The notes under the pieces: model-generated
Told to the model about the DNA's origin: nothing
Databases searched by the model: none
The model's input: only the letters and a program-made list of their open reading frames with translations
Source of the DNA: Gammaproteobacteria bacterium
GTDB taxonomy: Bacteria > Pseudomonadota > Gammaproteobacteria > HK1
DNA: 64,000 bases
Assembly: GCA_021773635.1 (NCBI GenBank)
Contig: JAJFJV010000019.1
Span: forward strand, 248,001 to 312,000
Reading direction: 5' to 3'
In this document: positions 1-10,015 of the stretch, in pieces
How positions within the stretch are numbered: the stretch's first letter is position 1
Layout: each line of letters starts with the position of its first letter
Made by a program: the position numbers and the translations under genes

Positions 1-77
1 ACAGCTTCGATATGCCACGCGTGCAGCTCTCCGACCACCTCCCGCTGATCGTCGACTTCGACATACAGGAGTCATGA
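1..77 (+). CDS. C-terminal end of an endonuclease/exonuclease/phosphatase-family protein (partial)
   Basis: Reading in frame from base 3, the window opens with the last 24 codons of a plus-strand gene ending in TGA at 75-77. The peptide contains SDHLPLIVDF. The S-D-H-x-P motif near the C-terminus is typical of the DNase I-like endonuclease/exonuclease/phosphatase superfamily, where the Asp and His are active-site residues. The gene start and most of the protein lie outside the window, so substrate and exact family cannot be assigned. It converges on recQ, whose stop codon begins 75 bases downstream. Confidence 0.6.
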   Translation, partial: SFDMPRVQLSDHLPLIVDFDIQES

Positions 78-152
78 TTTCATGGATGGCCGGATGAAGG
101 GATTTCCGGACGGGTGGGCCAGAGCCTACCCGGGCGACCAACATTCAAATCG

Positions 153-2351
<2,199 letters not shown>

Positions 2352-2392
2352 GTAAATGCTAATGCCCCTCGGCGTCTATCGGGATGATGACT

Positions 2393-3625
2393 TTAGCCTG
2401 CGACGGGACTGGCAGCAGGTGCATCGATCTTCGCCGGGTCGGGAAGCAGCAGGGAAAGGGCTGCGGCGGCAAGCAGGAAGGCGGTCGATACCCACAGGCA
2501 ACCCACCAGCCCCCAGACCTGAAAGGCCCAGCCCGACAGCACCGTACCCACCAGGCGGCCAGCGGCATTGGCCATGTAATAAAAGCCGACGTTAAGGGCC
2601 ACCTTGTCAGCATCGGTATAGGCGAGCACCAGATAGGAATGGATGGCGGAATTGACCGCAAAGATTGCGCCGAACAGCCCCAATCCCACAATAATGGCCA
2701 GTGCCGGGTCCACCCCGAACTGGAGTGCCACGGCGATAGCGGCCGGGGAAAAACTCAGCAGCGTGGTCCAACCCAGGGCCGTACGTCCCCGCGGCGCGTG
2801 ACCACGGCGCATCCACGCAGGCACCGAGGCCTGAACGAAGCCATAACCGATCACCCAGGCCGCCATAAAGCCGCCCACCTGGGTGAAGCTCCAGCCTAGC
2901 GAGGCATGCAGAAAGACCGGCAGGCCCACCACAAACCAGATATCCCGCGAACCAAAGAGAAAAAAGCGTGCTGCCGACAAACGATTGATTTCCGGACTCT
3001 TGGACAGGATAGAGCTGAACTTTACCTTGGCCTTGGCCTTGCCCATCTCGCCGGGGAGCAACAATACCGACCCGCACAAAATAATGAAAAGCCCGGCCGC
3101 CATAGCGTAAAGGGCGTGGCCAAAGCCCAAGGTCGCCAGCAACAAACCACCGAGGAAAAATCCCGCACCCTTGAGGGCATTTTTGGAGCCGGTAAGGATC
3201 GCCACCCATTTGAACAACGCCGACTGGGCATCACCCGGCACCACCAGCTTGATGGCGCTCTTGGAACTCATCTTGGTGAGGTCCTTGGCGATACCCGAAA
3301 GGGCCTGGGCAACCATAACAAAGGCTACCGAAAATCCCTGGCTCCAGTCCGGCGAAAGCTGGGCCAGCATGGTGAGCGCAAACACCTGCATTGCGAGCCC
3401 GCCCAGCAGGGTCACGCGCAGACCGAAGCGTGAGCCTATCCAGCCACCCACCAGATTGGTGACGATGCCGAAAAACTCGTAGAACAGAAACAGGAAGGCG
3501 ATCTGCAGCGGGCTGTAGCCGAGGGTATGGAAGTGCAGCAGTACCAGCATGCGCAGCGCGCCATCGGTGAGCGTAAAGCCCCAGTAGGCCGTGGTAACGA
3601 GTGCATAGTTGCGAAGATCGGTCAC
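2393..3625 (-). CDS. arsJ: Organoarsenical efflux MFS transporter ArsJ
   Basis: A 410-residue major facilitator protein with about 12 hydrophobic segments. It carries family hallmarks that I recognise from ArsJ: ALSGIAKDL, WVAILTGSKNALKG and LGYSPLQIAFLFLFYE. ArsJ exports 1-arseno-3-phosphoglycerate, the unstable product made when GAPDH uses arsenate in place of phosphate, and so gives arsenate resistance without reduction to arsenite. The start codon is GTG, two bases downstream of the GAPDH stop, so translation is probably coupled. No arsR, arsC or acr3 is visible anywhere in the window, so regulation of the pair is not apparent. Family assignment is firm; activity in this organism is inferred. 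Confidence 0.92.
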   Translation of the reverse strand: MTDLRNYALVTTAYWGFTLTDGALRMLVLLHFHTLGYSPLQIAFLFLFYEFFGIVTNLVGGWIGSRFGLRVTLLGGLAMQVFALTMLAQLSPDWSQGFSVAFVMVAQALSGIAKDLTKMSSKSAIKLVVPGDAQSALFKWVAILTGSKNALKGAGFFLGGLLLATLGFGHALYAMAAGLFIILCGSVLLLPGEMGKAKAKVKFSSILSKSPEINRLSAARFFLFGSRDIWFVVGLPVFLHASLGWSFTQVGGFMAAWVIGYGFVQASVPAWMRRGHAPRGRTALGWTTLLSFSPAAIAVALQFGVDPALAIIVGLGLFGAIFAVNSAIHSYLVLAYTDADKVALNVGFYYMANAAGRLVGTVLSGWAFQVWGLVGCLWVSTAFLLAAAALSLLLPDPAKIDAPAASPVAG

Positions 3626-3627
3626 GA

Positions 3628-4647
3628 TCAGGCCTCCGGCATAGTCTGGGCCACCTTGGCCGCGAGTTCCGCCATGCGCTGGACATAACCAAACTCACTG
3701 TCATACCAGGCCAGCAGCTTCACCTGGGTCTCATCGTTCACCATGATAGTCGGTCCATCGACAATGGAGGAACGCGGGTCACTGGCGTAATCCACCGAAA
3801 CCAGCGGTCGTTGTTCAAAACCGAGGATCCCTTTCAGCGGACCTTCCACGGCCGCTTCAAACAGGGCGCACACCTCTTCCCGGGTAGTCGGACGCTCCAC
3901 CTCAAATACACAGTCGCTTATGGATGAATTGAGGATCGGTACCCGTACCGCGAGACCATTCAGACGTCCCTTGAGCTCCGGATAGATCATCGTAATCGCA
4001 GTGGCAGAGCCAGAACTGGTGGGAATCATCGAGAGCAGCGAAGAACGCGCGCGTCGCGGATCCTTGTGGGGCTTATCGACGATCACCTGAGTGTTGGTGA
4101 GATCGTGGATGGTGGTAAACACCCCGTGTTTGATGCCCAGGCCCTCGTTGATCACCTTCACCACCGGCGCCAGACAGTTGGTGGTGCACGAAGCGGCGGT
4201 CAGCAAATGGTGACGATGTGGGCGATATTCGTGATCGTTAATACCCATGACGACATTAAGCGCCCCACCCTCCTTCACTGGCGCGGCAACGATGACCTTT
4301 TTTACCCCGCGCTGATAGTAAGGCTCCAGACTATCCCAGGTACGAAAGGCGCCGGTGCATTCCAGCACGATATCGACCGCGGAATCGGCCCAGGGTACGG
4401 CCCCGGGGGTGGCCTCGGCACTGAAACTCAGACGCTGGCCCTCAATCTCGAGATAGTCGGGTCCTGCGCTGGCCTCGTGTGTCCAGCGGCGGTGGATGGA
4501 ATCGAAATTCAGCAGGTGGGCCGACACCTCGGCCCCACCCGCAATCTCGTTAATGTGGACGAATTCCAAGTCGGGGTTGTCCCAGCCGGCACGTAACACC
4601 AGCCTTCCCATGCGGCCAAAGCCGTTAATGCCTACCCGTACCGCCAT
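3628..4647 (-). CDS. ArsJ-associated glyceraldehyde-3-phosphate dehydrogenase
   Basis: Oxidises glyceraldehyde-3-phosphate with NAD and phosphate, or with arsenate to give 1-arseno-3-phosphoglycerate for export by ArsJ. The 339-residue protein begins with the nucleotide-binding motif GINGFGRMG (6-14). It has the catalytic Cys154 in SCTTNC and His181 in [17 protein letters not shown] and the lengthened region after Gly37 match the arsenic-linked GAPDH subgroup rather than the housekeeping glycolytic enzyme. The gene ends two bases before arsJ and begins 13 bp after gpmA, so the three genes probably form one transcript. Dehydrogenase identity is certain; the arsenate role rests on the ArsJ partnership. 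Confidence 0.92.
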   Translation of the reverse strand: MAVRVGINGFGRMGRLVLRAGWDNPDLEFVHINEIAGGAEVSAHLLNFDSIHRRWTHEASAGPDYLEIEGQRLSFSAEATPGAVPWADSAVDIVLECTGAFRTWDSLEPYYQRGVKKVIVAAPVKEGGALNVVMGINDHEYRPHRHHLLTAASCTTNCLAPVVKVINEGLGIKHGVFTTIHDLTNTQVIVDKPHKDPRRARSSLLSMIPTSSGSATAITMIYPELKGRLNGLAVRVPILNSSISDCVFEVERPTTREEVCALFEAAVEGPLKGILGFEQRPLVSVDYASDPRSSIVDGPTIMVNDETQVKLLAWYDSEFGYVQRMAELAAKVAQTMPEA

Positions 4648-4660
4648 ACTGAAAGTTTCC

Positions 4661-5407
4661 CTATTTAGCCTTGCCCTGGTTAGCTACCGCCTGCTGCGCC
4701 TTGGCAATCTCATCCGCGTCGCCCAGGTAGTAGCTCTTCAACGGCTTCAGATCGTCATCAAGTTCGTAAACCAAGGGCACTGCAGTGGGGATATTCAGCT
4801 TGACGATCTCCTCATTGGAGATCTGGTCCAGATGCTGCACCAGGGCACGCAGTGAATTTCCATGGGCGGCAATCAGCAGCTTTTTACCGGCCTTAACCTC
4901 CGGCACGATATTGGAATGCCAGTAAGGCAGAAAGCGCTCGGCGGTCTCTTCAAGGCACTCACCACGAGGTAACTCCGCCTCATCCAGCCCCTTATAACGC
5001 GGGTCATGGGCGGGAAAGCGCTCGTCGGAAGTCTCCACCAGCGGGGGCGTAATATCGTAGCTACGGCGCCAGATGAGCACCTGCTCATCGCCGTATTTAG
5101 CGGCGGTCTCGGCCTTGTCCAGCCCCTGTAAGCCGCCGTAATGGCGCTCGTTCAGGTGCCAGTCACGGATCACCGGGAGCCACATCTGATCGAGCTCATC
5201 GAGAGTGATCCAGAGGGTGCGGATGGCCCGTTTAAGCACCGAGGTAAAGGCCATATCAAATTGGTAGCCCGCCTCCTTGAGCAACTGGCCACCCTTTTTG
5301 GCCTCACCCCGTCCCAGTTCAGTGAGGTCCACATCGTGCCAGCCGGTGAAGCGGTTATCGCGGTTCCAGGTACTCTGGCCGTGACGCAACAAAACGAGTT
5401 TCAACAT
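4661..5407 (-). CDS. gpmA: 2,3-bisphosphoglycerate-dependent phosphoglycerate mutase
   Basis: Interconverts 3- and 2-phosphoglycerate through a phosphohistidine. The 248-residue protein has the RHG motif at the N-terminus ([10 protein letters not shown], active His9), the [12 protein letters not shown] segment and the second histidine in AAHGNSLR, all diagnostic of the dPGM family and of normal length. It lies first in a tight minus-strand run with the ArsJ-type GAPDH and arsJ. The 130 bp upstream, between it and waaA, must hold the promoter, but no clear -35/-10 pair can be chosen. Its placement with the arsenate genes is unusual, since the product of GAPDH plus arsenate breaks down to 3-phosphoglycerate, the substrate of this mutase. 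Confidence 0.95.
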   Translation of the reverse strand: MLKLVLLRHGQSTWNRDNRFTGWHDVDLTELGRGEAKKGGQLLKEAGYQFDMAFTSVLKRAIRTLWITLDELDQMWLPVIRDWHLNERHYGGLQGLDKAETAAKYGDEQVLIWRRSYDITPPLVETSDERFPAHDPRYKGLDEAELPRGECLEETAERFLPYWHSNIVPEVKAGKKLLIAAHGNSLRALVQHLDQISNEEIVKLNIPTAVPLVYELDDDLKPLKSYYLGDADEIAKAQQAVANQGKAK

Positions 5408-5537
5408 AGTAAGACTGCCTTCAAGAAAGTATGTTTATTTGAATATGAAATTTCAGCGCCACCGACACATGAAGTCCGGGGCGTAACGTATCTGCCAAAT
5501 TTGAGACATTGCCAACTGCGAACGAGGTTATAGTGAG

Positions 5538-6827
5538 CTATAGCAGCTCCTGCACGATAGTCTCCAGCCGATCCAGGGCGCCCCCGTTTTCCTCTACGAA
5601 TTGACGCCCCTTTTCTCCCGTACCGTGACGCAGATTGGCATCAGCAAGGTAGTTTATCACGCGCTCCGCCAGAACTGCCGCATCGGCCACTCGCTCCAGT
5701 GCCCCGGCGGCATCCAGGCGCTCGCTGATCTCGGCAAAGTTGTGGACCCAGGGTCCCACCAGCACCGGCAGGCCCAGTGCCGCCGGCTCCAGCATATTGT
5801 GGCCACCGATATCCATCAGGCTGCCACCCACAAAAGCCAGGTCGGAGGCACCATAGAACAAGGGCAATTCGCCCATGGTATCTCCCAGAAAAACATCCAC
5901 GGCCTCACAGGAGGCCGGCATGGCGGTGCGCCGCGCCACTCGCCAGCCCGCCTTCTGGGACAGTGCTGCAACCCGGTCGAAACGCTCCGGATGCCGCGGT
6001 ACCAGCACCAGCAGAGCCTTGGGCAGATGTCCCCGCACCCGCCCAAAGGCTTCGAGAATCTGCTCCTCCTCACCCTCATGAGTGCTGGCGGCTATCCAGA
6101 TCCCCCGATCCACGCCCCAGCTGCGCCGCAACACCTCGGCCGCCTCCAGCAAACTCGGCGGGAGGCGAATGTCGAATTTCACACTACCAGTCACCTTGAT
6201 GCTTTCCGGGGCGGCCCCAAGGCTGAGAAAGTTTTCCGCGTCCCGTCCACTCTGAGCCGCAATCACGCTGATGTTTTGCAGGACGTCGCGGCTCAAGCGG
6301 CCGAACCGTTGATAGCCAGCGGCGGAACGATCTGAAAGCCGGGCATTGGCGAGCAGCAGCGGGATCCCGCGATGTTGACACCCGGCAAACAGGTTGGGCC
6401 AAATCTCGGTCTCCATCACAATCGCCATAACCGGGCGCACACCATCCAGGAAGCGCCTGACCGCCCCCGGAACGTCATAGGGCAGGTAACGGTGGATAAC
6501 GGCATTTCCCATGGCCTGCTTGAGGCGCTCTTTGCCGGTGGGGGTGGTGGTAGTAACTACCAGAGTAGTGCCCGGGTAGCGTTCCCGCAGCCGCGTCAGT
6601 ATGGGCAGCGCGGCCTGTACCTCGCCCACCGAAACCGCGTGCACCCAGATGACCGAGCTCTCTTCCGGCAGCGCCTCGCCAAAACCCAGGCGTTGCCCCC
6701 AGTCATGGTAATAGGCGCGATTGCGCAGTCCGCGCCACATCAAGTACCCAAACGCCCAGGGCAGAATGAGATAGTGGCCGGTGGTATACAGCGCCGCGGA
6801 CAGCCGCGAGCAGTTAACAGGCGCCAT
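5538..6827 (-). CDS. waaA: 3-deoxy-D-manno-octulosonic acid (Kdo) transferase
   Basis: Transfers Kdo residues from CMP-Kdo to lipid IVA at the inner face of the cytoplasmic membrane, an essential step of LPS core assembly. A hydrophobic N-terminal anchor (YTTGHYLILPWAFGYLMW) precedes the GT30 glycosyltransferase domains, with WVHAVSVGEVQAA, METEIWPN, SVKFD and the C-terminal GGHNMLEPAALG. I chose the ATG at 6827 (429 residues). An in-frame TTG 18 bases upstream lies inside moaE and has no better ribosome site. The gene starts two bases after the moaE stop, suggesting one transcript with hprA-moaB-moaE. Confidence 0.95.
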   Translation of the reverse strand: MAPVNCSRLSAALYTTGHYLILPWAFGYLMWRGLRNRAYYHDWGQRLGFGEALPEESSVIWVHAVSVGEVQAALPILTRLRERYPGTTLVVTTTTPTGKERLKQAMGNAVIHRYLPYDVPGAVRRFLDGVRPVMAIVMETEIWPNLFAGCQHRGIPLLLANARLSDRSAAGYQRFGRLSRDVLQNISVIAAQSGRDAENFLSLGAAPESIKVTGSVKFDIRLPPSLLEAAEVLRRSWGVDRGIWIAASTHEGEEEQILEAFGRVRGHLPKALLVLVPRHPERFDRVAALSQKAGWRVARRTAMPASCEAVDVFLGDTMGELPLFYGASDLAFVGGSLMDIGGHNMLEPAALGLPVLVGPWVHNFAEISERLDAAGALERVADAAVLAERVINYLADANLRHGTGEKGRQFVEENGGALDRLETIVQELL

Positions 6828-6829
6828 AC

Positions 6830-7291
6830 CTACTCGCACTCCCAACGGCTGGCAGCCGACCGGTCCCGCTTCTGCTGTTGCACCCAGTCCGCATCTCCAG
6901 AGCTGTCCTCTTTTTTCCAGAAAGGGGCGCGGGTCTTTAGATAATCCATGATGAATTCGCAGGCGGCAAAGGCATCGTGGCGATGGGCACTGGCCACCGC
7001 CACCATGACGATTTGCTCTTGTGCTGCGAGCCGGCCAACACGGTGTATCAGGTGCGCCGCCGCCAGTTCCCAGCGTGCCTCGGCCTCCGCGACGATCTCC
7101 GCCAGCATGCGCTCGGTCATCTCCGGATAATGTTCCAGTTCCAGGGCCGTGATTGCCCGCTCACTATCCATATCCCGCACCAGACCCACAAAGGCCACCA
7201 CTGCCCCCGCCCCCGGTGCCGCCGCGCGCAGCTTTGCCACCTCTGCGCCGAGGTTGAAATCCTGCTGCTGTACCTTAATCGCCATCTGCAA
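6830..7291 (-). CDS. moaE: Molybdopterin synthase catalytic subunit MoaE
   Basis: Large subunit of molybdopterin synthase, which inserts two sulfurs into cyclic pyranopterin monophosphate, with the sulfur carried by MoaD. Family segments are clear: ALELEHYPEMTE, HRVGRLAAQEQIV, ASAHRHDAF and the active-site stretch MDYLKTRAPFWKKE with its essential lysines. Length (about 151-153) is normal. Two starts are possible: TTG at 7291 with GGAG seven bases upstream, or ATG at 7285 with no clear ribosome site; they differ by two residues. It follows moaB directly. No moaD, moaA or moaC is present in the window, so the partner subunit is encoded elsewhere. Confidence 0.93.
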   Translation of the reverse strand: MQMAIKVQQQDFNLGAEVAKLRAAAPGAGAVVAFVGLVRDMDSERAITALELEHYPEMTERMLAEIVAEAEARWELAAAHLIHRVGRLAAQEQIVMVAVASAHRHDAFAACEFIMDYLKTRAPFWKKEDSSGDADWVQQQKRDRSAASRWECE

Positions 7292-7292
7292 A

Positions 7293-7838
7293 CTATCGCT
7301 CCGTCATCCGGGGTAATAGTTCGGCCAGATTGCAGGGTCGATAACGACGGTCGAGCTGATAACGGAGAATCTCATCCCAGCCGAGGCGACAGGCTCCGGT
7401 AGAACCTGGCAGACAGAAAACCAGGGTGGCATTGGCAACACCGCCGAGCAGCCGGGAGTTGAGCGTGGAGGTGGCGATCTCTGCATAGGAAAGGCTGCGG
7501 AACAACTCACCAAAGCCCGGGAGTTCCTTATCCAGCAAGGGCGCCACCGCCTCCGGTGTACCATCACGCCCGGTAACTCCGGTCCCGCCGGTGGTGATCA
7601 CCACCTGCACCCCGGGCTCCGCAATCCAGTTCGCCACCCGGGCACGCACCCGGTAGATGTCATCGGGCAGAATGCATTTTTCCACCAGCTTGTGACCCTC
7701 ACTTTCAAGGCGTGCTACCAACAGGTCGCCGGAGGTATCGTCTTTCTCGCTACGACTGTCCGAAACGGTGAGGACCGCGACGCTAAGCGGCATGAAATCC
7801 CGCCCATCGGGCTGACCGTGTTTTATCTTGTCATTCAT
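7293..7838 (-). CDS. moaB: Molybdenum cofactor biosynthesis protein B
   Basis: A MoaB/Mog-family protein of 181 residues. This fold binds molybdopterin and adenylates it or helps metal insertion; in proteobacteria MoaB itself is often accessory to Mog. Visible motifs are [15 protein letters not shown] near the N-terminus and [17 protein letters not shown], the pterin-binding loop. Start is ATG at 7838, 18 bp after the hprA stop, and the stop sits just before moaE. With moaE here and fdhD at 28 kb, the cell evidently makes molybdenum enzymes such as a formate dehydrogenase. Confidence 0.9.
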   Translation of the reverse strand: MNDKIKHGQPDGRDFMPLSVAVLTVSDSRSEKDDTSGDLLVARLESEGHKLVEKCILPDDIYRVRARVANWIAEPGVQVVITTGGTGVTGRDGTPEAVAPLLDKELPGFGELFRSLSYAEIATSTLNSRLLGGVANATLVFCLPGSTGACRLGWDEILRYQLDRRYRPCNLAELLPRMTER

Positions 7839-7856
7839 GGTGGCTCCGGCTAATCC

Positions 7857-8819
7857 TCAGGCAGGCACGGCGACTACATTCAGTGGTTTACCGTCACGAA
7901 ATGCACGAATATTTTCCGCCATGCCATTAATGATGCGTTGGCGGGCACCCTGGCTTCCCCAGGCAATATGCGGCGTTACGATGAGATTGGGGATATCCCC
8001 TTCGAGCAGCGGATTCCCGCCGCCTGGTGGCTCGGTACTGAGCACATCGACACCCGCGCCGGCGATGATACCCGCCCGCAAAGCCACGGCCAACGCAGCC
8101 TCATCAACAATACCGCCGCGGGCCGCATTGATCAGAATCGCGTCGGACTTCATCTGCCGTAGCTCCGATGCACCAATAAGTCCCTGGGTAGCCGGGTTCA
8201 GAGGACAATGAATGCTGAGTACATCAGCCGCGGCCAGCAGCTCATCCAGAGGCAGGCGTCCGGCTACCGGTGGCCCGCCTGGACGCTGGGCCAGCAGCAC
8301 CTCCATGCCAAAGGCCTCACCCAGCCGCGCCACGGCCCGCCCCAGGGATCCGTAGCCGATAATTCCCAGCTTACGGCCCGTCAACTCACGGATGGGGTAA
8401 TCAAGAAAGCAAAACTGACTGCTCTGTTGCCAGCGGCCGGCCCGCACCGCGCCATGGTATTCGAGCAGCCGATTGGAGAGGGCAAGGATCAGGGAAAAGA
8501 CATGCTGGGACACCGAGGCGACCCCGTAGCCACGGACATTACTCACGGTAACGCCCGCCGCACTCGCCGCATCCAGGTCCACATTGTTGGTACCGGTGGC
8601 AGCGATACACACGAGTTTCAGGTTGGCAGCCGCGGCAAGCAAATCACCATCCAGCATCACCTTGTTAGCCACCACCACATCGGCATTCGCAATGCGTGCC
8701 GCCACTTGCTCCGGGGAGCTCAGCTCATGGTAGTCCCAGGTATCGAGAGCGGCTTCCAGCGGCCCGTAGTCCAGATCCTCTCCCGCCATGGAACTGCAAT
8801 CGAGAAATACACCGCGCAT
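7857..8819 (-). CDS. hprA: D-2-hydroxyacid dehydrogenase (glycerate/hydroxypyruvate dehydrogenase-like)
   Basis: NAD(P)-dependent reduction of a 2-keto acid such as hydroxypyruvate or glyoxylate. The 320-residue protein carries the dinucleotide motif LGIIGYGSLGRAVA, the family signature around SIHCPLNPATQGLI, the catalytic Arg in NAARGGIVDE, and the final HIAWGSQGARQR with the catalytic His and the Ser/Thr-Arg pair. Start is ATG at 8819, preceded by GGGAGG; the open frame upstream lacks a start with support and runs into hemH. A glycolate oxidase operon at 18-22 kb makes glyoxylate chemistry a plausible context. The specific substrate is inferred from family resemblance only. Confidence 0.85.
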   Translation of the reverse strand: MRGVFLDCSSMAGEDLDYGPLEAALDTWDYHELSSPEQVAARIANADVVVANKVMLDGDLLAAAANLKLVCIAATGTNNVDLDAASAAGVTVSNVRGYGVASVSQHVFSLILALSNRLLEYHGAVRAGRWQQSSQFCFLDYPIRELTGRKLGIIGYGSLGRAVARLGEAFGMEVLLAQRPGGPPVAGRLPLDELLAAADVLSIHCPLNPATQGLIGASELRQMKSDAILINAARGGIVDEAALAVALRAGIIAGAGVDVLSTEPPGGGNPLLEGDIPNLIVTPHIAWGSQGARQRIINGMAENIRAFRDGKPLNVVAVPA

Positions 8820-8833
8820 AAAAAAGCCTCCCG

Positions 8834-8866
8834 GGAGTCTGTCGGATTTAGGCGCTCGTAGTGAGG
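8834..8866 (+). repeat. Solitary end of the MITE-like element found whole at 35.2 kb
   Basis: The 33 bases from GGAGTCTGTCGG onward match the left end of the element at 35214-35246 with only a few substitutions and continue 12 bases past the inverted repeat itself, so this is not a chance match of a short palindrome. No second inverted end is visible within the hprA-hemH gap or either gene, so it is an eroded or solo end. It lies directly against the hprA ribosome binding site and upstream of the hemH promoter region. Confidence 0.7.
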
Positions 8867-8867
8867 A

Positions 8868-8900
8868 TATAACAAAGGCCCACGAGGGACAGCGTATAAT
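8868..8900 (+). promoter_or_regulatory. Possible hemH promoter (-10 TATAAT)
   Basis: A perfect sigma70 -10 hexamer, TATAAT, occurs at 8895-8900, 48 bases before the hemH ATG. No good -35 hexamer is present at the proper distance, so an activator or a weak promoter would be implied. The same 128-bp gap must also hold the hprA promoter on the other strand. Confidence 0.35.
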
Positions 8901-8947
8901 CCCCAACCAAGCCAACTTAGATACCGACTTAAAGGAACGAAGTCTCC

Positions 8948-10015
8948 ATGGGTCATCGCATCCGCGCACCGGAGCCGTCCACCGGCCTGCTGATCTGTAA
9001 TCTGGGCAGCCCGGACAGTCCCACTTCCAGCGGAGTCCGCCGCTTTCTCGCCGAATTTCTCGCCGATCCACGGGTGGTGGATCTGCCGCGGATTCCGTGG
9101 TGGCTGCTACTACACGGCCTCATCCTGCCCCTTCGCTGCCGTCGGGTAGCCCGTGAATACGCAAAAATCTGGACGCCGGAGGGCTCTCCGTTGACCGCCA
9201 TCACGCGTCGCTTGAGCGCCGGCATCGCCACCGAGCTGGAACAAAGCGAGATCAGCGTCCAGTTACTACCCGCCATGTGTTACGGCAAACCGGGGCTCGC
9301 GGAGGCGCTGGAGAATTTTCGCCGCGCCGGTATCCGCCGCCTGCTGGTTTTACCCCTGTTTCCACAGTACTCGGCCACTACCACCGCTGCTCTCTATGAT
9401 GCAGTGAACCGTGAGCTGCGCCACTGGCAGGCACTGCCGGAACTGCGCTTTATCCTGCGTTACCACGCCCACCCGGACTATATTTCCGCGCTTACGGAAA
9501 GCATTCGGGTCGAGCGGGGGCCGAAGGAAGCTCACCGCCACCTGCTCTTTTCCTTTCACGGTATTCCGGAACGCTACGCCCGGGTTGGCGATCCTTATGC
9601 CAACGAATGCAACGCTACCGCAAAGGCCGTCGTTGGCGCGCTCGGCCTCCCGGATGATCACTGGGCACTCAGCTACCAATCCCGTTTCGGCCGGGAGCCC
9701 TGGCTTGGCCCGGACACGGTAGCCACGCTCACCGAATGGGCAAGAAAAGGTGTGCGCAACGTAGACGTGGTATGCCCGGGTTTTGCCGCGGACTGCCTCG
9801 AGACCCTGCGCGAAATCGCCCACGATGCACAGGCCGATTTTCTGGCCGCAGGAGGACTTTCCTTCCGATATATAGCCGCCCTCAATGACCAACCGGCCCA
9901 TGCCCGTGCGCTTGCCAGGGTGGTACGCCACCATCTATCCCCAAATCCGCGCAGCAATGATGAACAGACCCTCTCCAACGCCACCGGGCATATTGAAGGA
10001 AAGCCAGATCTGTGA
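8948..10015 (+). CDS. hemH: Ferrochelatase
   Basis: Inserts ferrous iron into protoporphyrin IX, the last step of protoheme synthesis. The 355-residue protein shows GLLICNLGSPDSP at the N-terminus, VLPLFPQYSATTTA and the diagnostic FSFHGIPERY with the metal-site His204, followed by GDPYANEC. The second acidic/metal segment is seen in CPGFAADCLETLREI. Length is normal for proteobacterial enzymes. It is the first gene of a plus-strand run, and its TGA overlaps the GTG start of lptD. Confidence 0.95.
   Translation: MGHRIRAPEPSTGLLICNLGSPDSPTSSGVRRFLAEFLADPRVVDLPRIPWWLLLHGLILPLRCRRVAREYAKIWTPEGSPLTAITRRLSAGIATELEQSEISVQLLPAMCYGKPGLAEALENFRRAGIRRLLVLPLFPQYSATTTAALYDAVNRELRHWQALPELRFILRYHAHPDYISALTESIRVERGPKEAHRHLLFSFHGIPERYARVGDPYANECNATAKAVVGALGLPDDHWALSYQSRFGREPWLGPDTVATLTEWARKGVRNVDVVCPGFAADCLETLREIAHDAQADFLAAGGLSFRYIAALNDQPAHARALARVVRHHLSPNPRSNDEQTLSNATGHIEGKPDL

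Noticed and set aside
3628-4647. Housekeeping glycolytic gapA
   Set aside because: Considered because of the gpmA neighbour, but the sequence belongs to the ArsJ-linked GAPDH type and is two bases from arsJ.
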